A DNA stretch of 64,000 bases from NCBI RefSeq assembly GCF_014673495.1, contig NZ_CP051006.1:7439001-7503000 (forward strand). The letters run 5' to 3'. Source of the stretch: Streptomyces griseofuscus (GTDB lineage Bacteria; Actinomycetota; Actinomycetes; Streptomycetales; Streptomycetaceae). This document shows positions 17,149 to 25,630 of the stretch, in pieces (within the stretch, counting starts at the first letter, position 1; every line of letters begins with the position of its first letter). Both the position numbers and the translations under genes were made by a program. The notes below the pieces were generated by a model. That model was not told the DNA's origin, searched no databases, and worked only from the letters and a program-made list of their open reading frames with translations.

Positions 17149-18813
17149 ATGAGCAGCGCGACCCGTCACCGTCTTCCCCTCGCCGGGATACTCCGCCTCG
17201 GCCGCCCCTCGGACATCTGGTTCAAGCCCGCCCTGAGCGTGGTCGTCGCGGTCGCCCCGCCCAACCTGATCCTGCTGGGGCTCGGCCGCCTCGACCTGGC
17301 CATGTACACGATGGCCGGATCGCTGTGCGCCCTCTACGGCCACAACCGGCCCTACGCCGCACGGGCGCGGGTCCTGGCCTGGGTGGTGCTCGGCATGGTC
17401 GCCGGAGTCGCCGTCGCCCTGGTCACGGCCTCGCTCACCTCCGACGCCGTGATCCTGGTGACCGTCGGCGCCGTGCTCGCGGCGGTGCAGAAGGGCGTCT
17501 GCGACGCCACCCGGATCGGCCCGCCGGCCAATGTGATCTTCACCTTCATCAGCTCCGCCTCCCTGTTCGCACCCCAGACCCTCGGCCAGGTGCCGGGCCA
17601 CCTCGGGCTCGCCCTCGCGGCCGGCGCCTGGTCCTGGCTGGTCGGCATGGCCCCCGGACTGGTCCGCCCGCACGGCCCCGAGCGCCGGGCCACCGCGGCG
17701 GCCCTGAACGCCACCGCCGCCTACGCCGACACCCGCGGCACCGGCGAGGGACACGCCCCCGCCCGCGCCGCGAGCGCGGCCGCCATCCATGCCGCCTGGC
17801 AGTCGCTGCTCGCCGTCGGCGCCCGCCCCGACGCCACCCGGCGCGCCCTGGAACGCCTCCTCGTCCGGGCCGAGGTCGCCCTCGCCGCCCCCGCCGACAC
17901 CGACCCGGCACGGCTGCGCGCCTGGGCCCGCGAGCTGCGCGGCCTGCGCCGCACCCTGAGCCTCGACATCCCCGGCGAGCACGCCGACGAACTCCTCGGC
18001 CTGGCCACCGAGCTGGCCCTGCCGCGCCCCTCGCTGCGCCACCGCCTCGCGCCGTTCGCCCCCATCGCCGCCCGCACCGCGATCGGCTGCGCCCTCGCCG
18101 GATACGCCTCCCTGGCCCTCGGCGTCGGCCGCCCCTACTGGGCCCTGGTCACCGCGGCCTCCCTCTACCAGGCCAACGTCACCCTCACCTGGCGCCGGGG
18201 CGTCCAGCGCGTCGTCGGCAACGTCCTCGGCGTCCTCGCCTTCGCCGTCCTCGCCCCGCTCGCCCACCTCAACGCGGTCGCCCTGGTGCTGTGCTGCGTC
18301 GCCCTGAACTTCGGCGCGGAGGCGCTGATGAGCCGCAACTACTGGCTCGGCAGCATCTGTGTCACCCCGATGGCACTGCTCATCACCGAGTTCGCCCGCA
18401 GCCAGGACTCCACCGAGCTGATGACCGACCGGGTCGTGGACACCCTCGTCGGGGCGCTGGTCGGCTTCGTCGCCGCCGTCGCCGTCACCAACCGGCGCGC
18501 CGGTGACCGCCTGGAACACGCGCTGACCGAGGCGGAACGCGCCCGCGAGAACGCCGCCCGGCTGCTCGCCGAGGCCCACCCGGAGCCCCGCGCCCTGGAC
18601 GGCGCCCGCCGCGGGCTCGCCACCGCTCTGGTGGACCTGCGCGCCACCGCCGACGCGGCGGCCGGCGAATGGTGGCAGCGCGCCCTGCCCGAGGACCGGG
18701 TCGTGCTCGCCGAACAGGCCGGACACCGTACGCTCGCGGCGACGGTACGACGCCAGGGGCTCGCGCCGCGTCAGCACGACCCGGGTACGACGACGGAGGA
18801 CATACGGCCATGA
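17149..18813 (+). CDS. FUSC family membrane transporter
   Basis: A 554-residue membrane protein of the fusaric-acid-resistance (FUSC) family. It has two blocks of transmembrane helices, around 20-170 and 300-445, split and followed by soluble regions rich in Ala and Arg helices. The pattern TAIGCALAGYASLALGVGRPYWALVTAA is typical of the second FUSC block. Such proteins export aromatic acids and similar toxic organic anions. The last base pairs overlap the following MarR gene by four (ATGA), so the two are translationally coupled and MarR probably senses the exported compound. Confidence 0.9.
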   Translation: MSSATRHRLPLAGILRLGRPSDIWFKPALSVVVAVAPPNLILLGLGRLDLAMYTMAGSLCALYGHNRPYAARARVLAWVVLGMVAGVAVALVTASLTSDAVILVTVGAVLAAVQKGVCDATRIGPPANVIFTFISSASLFAPQTLGQVPGHLGLALAAGAWSWLVGMAPGLVRPHGPERRATAAALNATAAYADTRGTGEGHAPARAASAAAIHAAWQSLLAVGARPDATRRALERLLVRAEVALAAPADTDPARLRAWARELRGLRRTLSLDIPGEHADELLGLATELALPRPSLRHRLAPFAPIAARTAIGCALAGYASLALGVGRPYWALVTAASLYQANVTLTWRRGVQRVVGNVLGVLAFAVLAPLAHLNAVALVLCCVALNFGAEALMSRNYWLGSICVTPMALLITEFARSQDSTELMTDRVVDTLVGALVGFVAAVAVTNRRAGDRLEHALTEAERARENAARLLAEAHPEPRALDGARRGLATALVDLRATADAAAGEWWQRALPEDRVVLAEQAGHRTLAATVRRQGLAPRQHDPGTTTEDIRP

Positions 18814-19388
18814 CGGCGACGAACGGCACACCGGCAGCCGGGGACGCGAGCGGCACGTCAGCGCGGCGCGAGGCGTCCACGGCCGACACGGTCGCCGCGG
18901 TCGTACGGCAGTGGCGGGCCGTCCATCCCGAGCTGGACACCGGGCCGATGGAGGTCATCGGGCGCATCAACAGGTGCGCGGCACTGCTCCAGCAGGCCGA
19001 GGACGCGCCGCTGCGCCGGGCCGGGCTCAGCCGCCCCGAGTTCGACCTGCTCGGCGCGCTGCGCCGTACCGGGCACGAGCTGACGCCGGGCGAGCTGGCC
19101 AGGGAGACGTTCTCCTCCGGGGCCGCCGTCACCAAGCGGATCAAACAGCTGACCGAGCGGGGGCTGGTCGAACGCCGCGGTGACACCCGGGACCGCAGGG
19201 TGGCCCATGTCCGTCTCACCGACGCCGGGCGCGACCTGGTCGACGGGGTCCTGCCCGAGCAGCTCGCCTACGAGACCGCGGTCCTCTCGGTGCTGGCACC
19301 GGCCGGGCGCGACGACCTGGCCGGTCTGCTGGCGGAGCTGCTCAGCCGACTGGAGGGGCGGATGGGCGCGCTGCGGGCCGGGGGCTGA
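18810..19388 (+). CDS. MarR family transcriptional regulator
   Basis: A 192-residue MarR protein with a 50-residue N-terminal extension. The winged helix spans about 75-150: LSRPEFDLLGALRR, TPGELARETFSSGAAVTKRI and the wing VERRGDTRDRRVAHVRLT. The ATG overlaps the stop of the FUSC gene (ATGA), which fixes the start. The likely role is repression of its own operon and release by the phenolic or other small-molecule substrate of the exporter; the AT-rich repeat at 17116 is the candidate site. Confidence 0.92.
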   Translation: MTATNGTPAAGDASGTSARREASTADTVAAVVRQWRAVHPELDTGPMEVIGRINRCAALLQQAEDAPLRRAGLSRPEFDLLGALRRTGHELTPGELARETFSSGAAVTKRIKQLTERGLVERRGDTRDRRVAHVRLTDAGRDLVDGVLPEQLAYETAVLSVLAPAGRDDLAGLLAELLSRLEGRMGALRAGG

Positions 19389-19538
19389 GTTCGGGGTCGC
19401 ACCGTAGGGGGTGCGGGCCGGCCGCGCGTGCATCGCAAGGCGGAGGAGGGCGACATGGCGGAGCCATGGCAACCGACGACAACGCCGCGAGGCGCGGTGC
19501 CAGGGCCCGCGAGCCCGGCATGATCCAAACGAGAGGCC

Positions 19539-19931
19539 CTAGATCCCGGCCCGGTACCGCAGCGGATGGTCCCCCGGCACCTCCACCAGGACGATCCGGG
19601 TGCCGTCCGGATCCGCGAGCCACATCTCGATCAGCCCCCATGGCTCCTTCACCGGCGGCCGGGTGATCTCGACGCCCTTCGCCCGGAGCTCCTCGTACGC
19701 CGCCGTCACGTCCTCGACCTGCATCCACAGCGACACGGCCGGCGAGGGTGGCTCCGAGGCGCGGCCCGAGACCTCCAGGAAGCCGCCGCCGAGGAAGTAC
19801 ACCGTCCCCCGCTCGGGACCCGTACCGAACTCGCGGTAGACGGGGAGGCCCAGCCGTTCGCCGTAGAAGGCGCGGCTGCGCTCGGGGTCGGTGGGTCGCA
19901 GAAGTGTCCGGCTGCTGAGCACATGCACCAT
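19539..19931 (-). CDS. VOC family (glyoxalase-like) protein
   Basis: A 130-residue vicinal-oxygen-chelate protein made of two beta-alpha-beta-beta-beta units: TLLRPTDPERSRAFYGERLGLPVYREF then VSLWMQVEDVTAAYEELRAKGVEI and the ending WLADPDGTRIVLVE. The Glu near the end of each half fits a metal site. The family covers glyoxalases, dioxygenases and resistance binding proteins, so no substrate can be given. ATG at 19931 is the only good start in a frame that otherwise runs far upstream. Confidence 0.9.
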   Translation of the reverse strand: MVHVLSSRTLLRPTDPERSRAFYGERLGLPVYREFGTGPERGTVYFLGGGFLEVSGRASEPPSPAVSLWMQVEDVTAAYEELRAKGVEITRPPVKEPWGLIEMWLADPDGTRIVLVEVPGDHPLRYRAGI

Positions 19932-20003
19932 GCCCGCGCAGCCTAGTGGCACAGTTACGCTCGTCCCAGCCCCAGCCACGCCCGAGATCGGAGAACCGCC
20001 CCC

Positions 20004-20546
20004 ATGCACAGCGCCGCCACCCCCGGCCTCACCTTCCGCGACGCCACCGACGCCGATGTCGACGCGCTGGTCGTGCTGATCGAGTCGGCGTACCGCGGCG
20101 ATGCCAGCCGGGCCGGGTGGACCACGGAGGCGGACATCCTGGAGGGGCAGCGCACCGATCCCGAGGGCGTCCTGGCGGTGATCAAGTCGGCGGACAGCCG
20201 GCTGCTCACCGTCGAGCGCGACGGCCTCGTCGTCGCCTGCTGCCAGCTCGAACACCGCGGCGACCACGCCTACTTCGGCATGTTCGCGGTCAGCCCCACC
20301 CTCCAGGGGGAGGGCCTCGGCAAGATCGTCATCGCCGAGGCCGAGCGGCAGGCCCGTGCGGCATGGGGCATCAGCGAGATGCACATGACCGTGATCTCCG
20401 TACGGGAGGACCTGATCGCCTGGTACGAGCGCCGCGGCTACCGCCGTACGGGACAGATGTCCCCGTTCCCGTACGGCGACGAGCGCTTCGGCATCCCGCA
20501 GCGCGCCGACCTCCAGTTCGAGCTGCTGGTCAAGAAGCTCGGCTGA
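20004..20546 (+). CDS. GNAT family N-acetyltransferase
   Basis: A 180-residue acetyltransferase. FRDATDADVDALVVLIESAYRGD opens the fold; motif A is YFGMFAVSPTLQGEGLGKIVIAEAE, with the acetyl-CoA-binding Q/RxxGxG/A loop around residue 100; the segment IAWYERRGYRRTG ends it. The substrate cannot be read from the sequence. ATG 20004 is the first start in the frame. It is divergent from the VOC gene by 72 bases. Confidence 0.92.
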   Translation: MHSAATPGLTFRDATDADVDALVVLIESAYRGDASRAGWTTEADILEGQRTDPEGVLAVIKSADSRLLTVERDGLVVACCQLEHRGDHAYFGMFAVSPTLQGEGLGKIVIAEAERQARAAWGISEMHMTVISVREDLIAWYERRGYRRTGQMSPFPYGDERFGIPQRADLQFELLVKKLG

Positions 20547-20584
20547 AGCGGCCGTAGCGGCCGAAGAGCCGGGGCGCGCGCGAC

Positions 20585-21268
20585 CTACGCCGTGAACCGT
20601 CCCGTGCGCTTGATCTCCGGGAAGTCCGTGGTCGCGCCGTCGAGTTCGAGCGCGCGGACCAGCCGCAACTGCTCCTGTGTGTTGACCGTCCAGCCGATGA
20701 TCCGCAACCCGGCCGCGCGCGCGTGCTCCACGGTCTCCAGGGTGATCCGGCGGATGTCCAGACACAGGGTCGGCGCGCCCACCGCGACCGCGCGCTCGAC
20801 CACCTCGGGGCCGTAGCGCCCGGCGATCAGCGCGGTGCGCACCCCGGGCACCAGCCGGGCGATCTCGGCGACCGCCTCGTCATGGAACGAGGACACCTCC
20901 ACCCGCGCGACCAGATCCCGCTCCAGCATCACCCGCGCCAGCTCCCGGGCCGCCGCCACGTCCTTGATCTCGGCCTGGAGCGGGGTGTCCACCGCGTCCA
21001 GGACCTCCTCGAACACCGGCACCCGCTCCCCGCGCCCCGCGTCCAGCGCGCGCAGCTCGGAGAGGGTCTTCTCGGCGATCGGCCCGGAGCCGTCGGTCGT
21101 GCGGTCCACCTCGGCGTCGTGCATGACGACCAGGGCGCCGTCCTTGCTGAGGTGCAGATCCAGTTCGATCAGGTCGAGGCCGGCCCGGTGCGCGGCGACG
21201 AAGGAGCGAAGGGTGTTCTCGGGCTCCACACCCATGACCCCGCGGTGACCGATGGTAAGGAAGTTCAA
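20585..21268 (-). CDS. glycerophosphodiester phosphodiesterase
   Basis: A 227-residue GDPD-family enzyme, cytoplasmic (no signal peptide). The catalytic pieces are all present: GHRGVMGVEPENTLRSF, the metal-binding LIELDLHLSKDG and VVMHDAEVDRTTDG, and the final GWTVNTQEQL with the conserved Trp. It hydrolyses glycerophosphodiesters to glycerol-3-phosphate and an alcohol. It starts at TTG 21268 with a weak GGAAGCGAG ahead. It is convergent with the acetyltransferase gene. Confidence 0.93.
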   Translation of the reverse strand: MNFLTIGHRGVMGVEPENTLRSFVAAHRAGLDLIELDLHLSKDGALVVMHDAEVDRTTDGSGPIAEKTLSELRALDAGRGERVPVFEEVLDAVDTPLQAEIKDVAAARELARVMLERDLVARVEVSSFHDEAVAEIARLVPGVRTALIAGRYGPEVVERAVAVGAPTLCLDIRRITLETVEHARAAGLRIIGWTVNTQEQLRLVRALELDGATTDFPEIKRTGRFTA

Positions 21269-21663
21269 GGTTCGACTCGCTTCCGTCGACGGCGGCTCGG
21301 CACGCGCGGCGACGGGCGGACGCCGTCGTCCGTGCGGGCAGGTCGCAGCCTAACGGCCCCGACCCGGGATGAACCCGCATGCGCGCGGACGATCTGGACG
21401 CGCCCCGGGCGGTGACTGGCTGCTACCCCGTTGCGACATCACCCACGCGTGGGCGCGTCCCCCGCGTGCTTGACAGGCCGAATCCCGCCCCTCCCGGGCC
21501 CGAGGGGCCGACGCTCGAAAGTGAGCGCCGTCACGGTTTACGGCAGGAAAAATGTCGGTGACCATGTCCTCAGACAGAAAAATCTCCTGCACTCCCTCTT
21601 GATGGGGGGATCAGGGTATGCATACGGTGTCCATACGCTGGGTTCTCCCGTGGAGGATGGAAA
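21269..21663. other. 395-bp intergenic region, divergent promoters
   Basis: No gene is supported here. It separates the GDPD gene from the DUF6421 operon. Visible elements are a perfect palindrome CCCACGCGTGGG (21442-21453), a TTGACA hexamer at 21470 with no good -10, and an AT-richer stretch from 21530. TTGATG at about 21599, followed after 18 bases by TACGGT, is a weak candidate promoter for the downstream operon. A perfect GTATGCATAC palindrome sits just before that -10. Confidence 0.45.
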
Positions 21664-23061
21664 ATGACGGAAATTCTTGTGCAGTCGGGGCCGAAGGGGC
21701 AGGTTTCTTCGCAGGCCAGGGTGGTCGAGCACCCCGCCTGGCCCGTGCTCAAGGATGCCGTGGAGCAGATCCGGCCATGGCAGTCGGCGGACGGCTCGAT
21801 CGACTTCGACGCCGAGGGCGCGCCCGCCAAGGCCGAAGCGGAGGCCGCCGTACGCCGTGTCGCCGAGGCCGTCGAGCAGCTCTCGCCGCTCCTGCCGTAC
21901 GACGCCGCCTACCACGAGGCCGTGGTGAAGGATCTGCGCCGCTGGGCCGAGGGCGGCTTCGATGTGCCGGACTTCCTGGACTCCCTGCTGGCCTTCCACC
22001 CCGCGGCGCAGCGCGCGGACGGCCTCCAGCACCTGGTCGTCTTCCCGATGTACACGCAGAACGGCAACCTGGACCGCAATCTGGAGGCGGTCGTGCTGCG
22101 CATGGTCTGGCCCGAGTGGCTGGCCGAGCTGGAGCGCACCCGGTACGACAACCCGCTGTTCTGCGGCATCAAGTTCGAGGACTTCACCTCGGGCTACGAC
22201 ACCAACTCGGCCGTCCTCTTCCCGGAGACCATCGCCGTCCGTGAGGCGCCGGAACGTTTCTCCTGGGGTGGCATCTTCTGTGACCGCGAGGCCGCGCGCT
22301 TCCGTCGGGTCACCGACGCGGCCGTCGGCATCCTGGGTCTTGAGCTGCCCGAGGACATCGCCGCGATGGTCCACGACCAGAAGCGCTGCGAAGAGGCGTT
22401 CGTGCTCTGGGACATGGTCCACGACCGCACCCACAGCCACGGCGACCTGCCGTTCGACCCGTTCATGATCAAGCAGCGCCAGCCGTTCTGGATGTACGGC
22501 CTGGAGGAGCTGCGCTGTGACCTCACCGCCTTCAGGGAGGCCGTGAAGCTGGAGGCGGACGGCGTCCCGCAGGCCCGCGACGTGCAGTACGCGGTGCTCT
22601 TCGACCGTATGTTCCGCTTCCCCGTCACCGGCGACCGGGTGCGCAACTACGACGGCCTCGGCGGCCAGCTGCTCTTCGCCTACCTGCACAAGCACGACGT
22701 GGTGCGCTGGACGGACAACAAGCTGTCCATCGACTGGGAGCGCGCCCCGCAGGTCACCAACCAGCTGTGCGCCGACATAGAGAAGCTGTACCGGGACGGC
22801 ATCGACCGTCCCAAGCTCGTGCACTGGTTCGCCGGCTACCAGCTGGTGTCCGAGTATCTGGCCCCGCACCCCGGCTCCAAGTGGGCCAAGGGTCCGGACG
22901 CCCTCGACCTGACGCTGCCGCCGCGCAAGCTGGTCGACGACGTGCTCCCGGACGAGTTTCCGCTGAGCATGTTCTTTGAAGCCCTGTCCAAGAAGCTGAA
23001 GAATGTGATCGCCTCCACCAAGGGCATCACGGCGGACGGCGCCGAGCGGCTCGCCGCGTGA
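21664..23061 (+). CDS. DUF6421 family protein
   Basis: A 465-residue soluble protein that I recognise as the Streptomyces family DUF6421; no function is known. Conserved-looking stretches include VVFPMYTQNGNLDRNLEAV, FCDREAARFRRVTDA, MVHDRTHSHGDLPFDPF and the ending FFEALSKKLKNVI. The HDRTHSHGDLPFD segment has closely spaced His and Asp, as in metal enzymes, and may be an active site. GGAGG at 21652 sets the ATG. It heads an operon with an SDR dehydrogenase 47 bases downstream and a threonine-aldolase-like enzyme, which suggests a step in an amino acid or keto acid pathway. Confidence 0.85.
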   Translation: MTEILVQSGPKGQVSSQARVVEHPAWPVLKDAVEQIRPWQSADGSIDFDAEGAPAKAEAEAAVRRVAEAVEQLSPLLPYDAAYHEAVVKDLRRWAEGGFDVPDFLDSLLAFHPAAQRADGLQHLVVFPMYTQNGNLDRNLEAVVLRMVWPEWLAELERTRYDNPLFCGIKFEDFTSGYDTNSAVLFPETIAVREAPERFSWGGIFCDREAARFRRVTDAAVGILGLELPEDIAAMVHDQKRCEEAFVLWDMVHDRTHSHGDLPFDPFMIKQRQPFWMYGLEELRCDLTAFREAVKLEADGVPQARDVQYAVLFDRMFRFPVTGDRVRNYDGLGGQLLFAYLHKHDVVRWTDNKLSIDWERAPQVTNQLCADIEKLYRDGIDRPKLVHWFAGYQLVSEYLAPHPGSKWAKGPDALDLTLPPRKLVDDVLPDEFPLSMFFEALSKKLKNVIASTKGITADGAERLAA

Positions 23062-23108
23062 CTGACGGCGCACCGTCCACACACATCACTGCTGTAGAGG
23101 GGAAGATC

Positions 23109-23873
23109 ATGGGGAACGGGTCGAACGGGGCGCTCAGCGGTGCGGTCATCGCGGTGGCCGGCGCGGGCGGACCCGCCGGACAGGCGACGCTGCTGCGCCT
23201 GGCCGAGGCCGGGGCGACCGTCGTCGGAGCGGACAACGACCCGCAACGGCTGTCGGAGGCCGTGGACGCGGCCCGCTACGCCTCGGGCGGTGCCACGGTC
23301 ACGGGGGACACCGTGGACCTTCTCGATCTCCAGTCCACCCGGGAGTGGGCCGAGCACATCGAGAAGGACTTCGGGCGCGTCGACGGCCTGGTGCACCTGG
23401 TCGGCGGCTGGCGCGGCAGCGAGACCTTCACCAAGACCAGCCTGGACGACTGGGACTTCCTGGAGCTGCTGCTGGTGCGCACCGTGCAGCACACCTCGCT
23501 CGCCTTCCACGAGGCCCTTCAGCGCAGCGACCGCGGCCGCTACGTGCTGATCAGCGCGTCCGGCGCGACCAAGCCCACCGCGGGCAACGCCGCCTACTCC
23601 GCGGCCAAGGCCGCCGCCGAGGCGTGGACGCTGGCCATGGGGGACTACTTCCGCAAGGCGGCCAAGGCGGAGGGCGCCGAGGGTCCGACCTCCGCGGCTA
23701 CCATCCTCGTGGTCAAGGCGCTGGTGCACGACGCGATGCGCGCCGAACGCCCCAACGCGAAGTTCGCGGGCTTCACGGACGTCAAGGACCTGGCCGAGGC
23801 CATCGAGGGCGTCTGGAGCAAGTCCGCCGCCGAGTTGAACGGAAATCGTCTGTGGCTGACCGAGAAGCCGTGA
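23109..23873 (+). CDS. SDR family oxidoreductase
   Basis: A 254-residue short-chain dehydrogenase. The cofactor loop is VAGAGGPAGQATLLRLAE instead of the usual TGxxxGxG; the catalytic Tyr and Lys lie in AAYSAAKAAAEAW, with the Ser in VLISASGATKP. A second odd feature is the LVHLVGGWRGSETF segment in place of the usual NNAG. ATG 23109 is preceded by GAGGGGAAG. The gene ends inside the next one (GTGA overlap). Function is probably tied to the neighbouring DUF6421 and lyase proteins. Confidence 0.9.
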   Translation: MGNGSNGALSGAVIAVAGAGGPAGQATLLRLAEAGATVVGADNDPQRLSEAVDAARYASGGATVTGDTVDLLDLQSTREWAEHIEKDFGRVDGLVHLVGGWRGSETFTKTSLDDWDFLELLLVRTVQHTSLAFHEALQRSDRGRYVLISASGATKPTAGNAAYSAAKAAAEAWTLAMGDYFRKAAKAEGAEGPTSAATILVVKALVHDAMRAERPNAKFAGFTDVKDLAEAIEGVWSKSAAELNGNRLWLTEKP

Positions 23874-24940
23874 ACCCTCCCAGGACCGACGCGCGTCGTC
23901 ATCACGACCCGGAGGTCCGCGGTTTCGCCAGTGACAACTACGCCGGGGCGCATCCCGAGGTGATGGCCGCCCTGGCCCTGGCCAACGGCGGCCACCAGGT
24001 CGCCTACGGCGAGGACCAGTACACCGAGAACCTCCAGCGGATCATCCGCAGCCACTTCGGTGCCACCGCGGAGGCCTTCCCGGTCTTCAACGGCACCGGC
24101 GCGAACGTGGTCGCGCTCCAGGCGGTCACCGACCGCTGGGGCGCGGTGATCTGCGCCGAGAGCGCGCACATCAACGTGGACGAGGGCGGGGCGCCCGAGC
24201 GGATGGGCGGGCTCAAGCTGCTCACCGTGGCCACGCCGGACGGCAAGCTCACGCCCGAGCTGATCGACCGGCAGGCCTGGGGCTTCGAGGACGAGCACCG
24301 GGCGATGCCCCAGGTCGTCTCGATCACCCAGTCCACCGAGCTGGGCACGCTCTACACGCCCGAGGAGATCCGCGCGATCTGCGAGCACGCCCACGCGCAC
24401 GGCATGAAGGTGCACCTGGACGGCTCCCGGATAGCCAACGCGGCCGCCTCCCTGGACGTGCCGATGCGCACGTTCACCAGCGCGGTCGGCGTCGACATCC
24501 TCTCGCTCGGCGGGACGAAGAACGGCGCCGTGTTCGGCGAGGCGGTCGTGGTCCTCAACCAGGACGCGGTGCGCAGGATGAAGCATCTGCGCAAGCTGTC
24601 CATGCAGCTCGCCTCCAAGATGCGCTTCGTCTCGGTGCAGTTGGAGGCCCTGCTGGCCAAGGACCTGTGGCTGCGCAACGCCCGGCACGCCAACGAGATG
24701 GCCCAGCGGCTCGCCGAGGGCGTGCGCGCGGTGCACGGGGTGGAGATCCTCTACCCGGTGCAGGCCAACGGCGTCTTCGCGCAGCTCCCGCACGACGTGA
24801 GCGAGCGGTTGCAGAAGCGCTTCCGCTTCTACTTCTGGGACGAGGCCGCGGGCACGGTGCGCTGGATGTGCTCCTTCGACACCACGGAGGAGGACGTCGA
24901 CGCCTTCGTGGCGGCGGTCAAGGAGGAGATGGCGCGCTGA
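23870..24940 (+). CDS. threonine aldolase / beta-eliminating lyase family PLP enzyme
   Basis: A 356-residue fold-type I PLP enzyme of the low-specificity threonine aldolase group. It starts with FASDNYAGAHPEVMAALA, has VFNGTGANVVALQA for phosphate binding, the Asp of MKVHLDGSRIANAA, and the PLP lysine in VDILSLGGTKNGAVFGE. Threonine aldolases split L-threonine or phenylserine into glycine and an aldehyde. GTG at 23870 overlaps the SDR stop by four bases, so the two are coupled. Together with the SDR and DUF6421 it forms a three-gene unit whose pathway is not known to me. Confidence 0.92.
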   Translation: MNPPRTDARRHHDPEVRGFASDNYAGAHPEVMAALALANGGHQVAYGEDQYTENLQRIIRSHFGATAEAFPVFNGTGANVVALQAVTDRWGAVICAESAHINVDEGGAPERMGGLKLLTVATPDGKLTPELIDRQAWGFEDEHRAMPQVVSITQSTELGTLYTPEEIRAICEHAHAHGMKVHLDGSRIANAAASLDVPMRTFTSAVGVDILSLGGTKNGAVFGEAVVVLNQDAVRRMKHLRKLSMQLASKMRFVSVQLEALLAKDLWLRNARHANEMAQRLAEGVRAVHGVEILYPVQANGVFAQLPHDVSERLQKRFRFYFWDEAAGTVRWMCSFDTTEEDVDAFVAAVKEEMAR

Positions 24941-24988
24941 GCCAGGCGCCCGAATGGGCGCATAGGTATGCGGTCACGTGAAAAGTCA

Positions 24989-25018
24989 TTGACTGGCAGG
25001 TGGCCGCATTCCTATGCT
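24989..25018 (+). promoter_or_regulatory. promoter for a leaderless transcript
   Basis: TTGACT (24989-24994) and TATGCT (25013-25018) are separated by 18 bases. The next ATG is at 25027, eight bases after the -10, so transcription should start at or next to the start codon. Confidence 0.65.
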
Positions 25019-25026
25019 CTGCGGGC

Positions 25027-25620
25027 ATGCAGCTGACCCAGGAAACCGCCGACCTATCCGCCTACTTGGCCGCGGACGAGGTGATCGACCATCACCATCC
25101 GATGGTCCGGGAGACGGCCGCCCGGCTGGCGGCCGAGGCGGCGGACTCGTATGTCTATGCGCGCCTGGCCTATGAGTTCGTCCGCGACACCGTCCCGCAC
25201 TCCGCCGACACCGGCGACCCCCGCGTCACCTGGCGCGCCTCCGACGTCCTCGCCCGGCGGACCGGCATCTGCCATGCCAAGGCACACGCGCTGACGGCCC
25301 TGCTGCGCGCCGAGGACATCCCGACGGCCCTGTGCTACCAGCGCCTGCGCGACGACGAGGGCGAGGGCCATGTGCTGCACGGCCTGATCGCCGTCCGCTT
25401 CCACGGCGCCTGGCACCGCCAGGACCCGCGCGGCAACAAACCCGGCGTCGACGCGCGGTTCTCGCTGACCGGCGAACGGCTCGCCTGGACCCCCGACCCG
25501 GCCGCCGGTGAACTGGACCACCCGCTGCTGTACGCCGCCGCGCACCCGGCCGTACTCGACGCCCTGCGCACCGCCCCCGACCGCGAGGCCCTGGGCCGGG
25601 CGCTGCCGAGCGCCCTGTAG
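25027..25620 (+). CDS. transglutaminase-like cysteine peptidase family protein
   Basis: A 197-residue transglutaminase-fold protein. The catalytic Cys is in ARRTGICHAKAHALTALLRAE, the His in VLHGLIAVRFHGAWHRQD and the Asp a few residues later (RQDPRGNK). It has no signal peptide, so it acts in the cytoplasm, probably as a peptidase or amidase rather than a cross-linker. ATG 25027 is chosen over an in-frame upstream start at 25000 because the promoter leaves no room for a leader; the mRNA is predicted to be leaderless. Confidence 0.9.
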   Translation: MQLTQETADLSAYLAADEVIDHHHPMVRETAARLAAEAADSYVYARLAYEFVRDTVPHSADTGDPRVTWRASDVLARRTGICHAKAHALTALLRAEDIPTALCYQRLRDDEGEGHVLHGLIAVRFHGAWHRQDPRGNKPGVDARFSLTGERLAWTPDPAAGELDHPLLYAAAHPAVLDALRTAPDREALGRALPSAL

Positions 25621-25630
25621 CCTCCCCGGC

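Noticed and set aside
17101..18831. A 576-codon minus-strand frame opposite the FUSC gene
   Set aside because: It mirrors the whole FUSC coding region, has no ribosome site and consists of Gly/Asp/Val/Gln-rich low-complexity sequence.
21431..21667. A 78-codon frame just upstream of the DUF6421 gene
   Set aside because: It overlaps the promoter and ribosome site of DUF6421 and has no coding bias.
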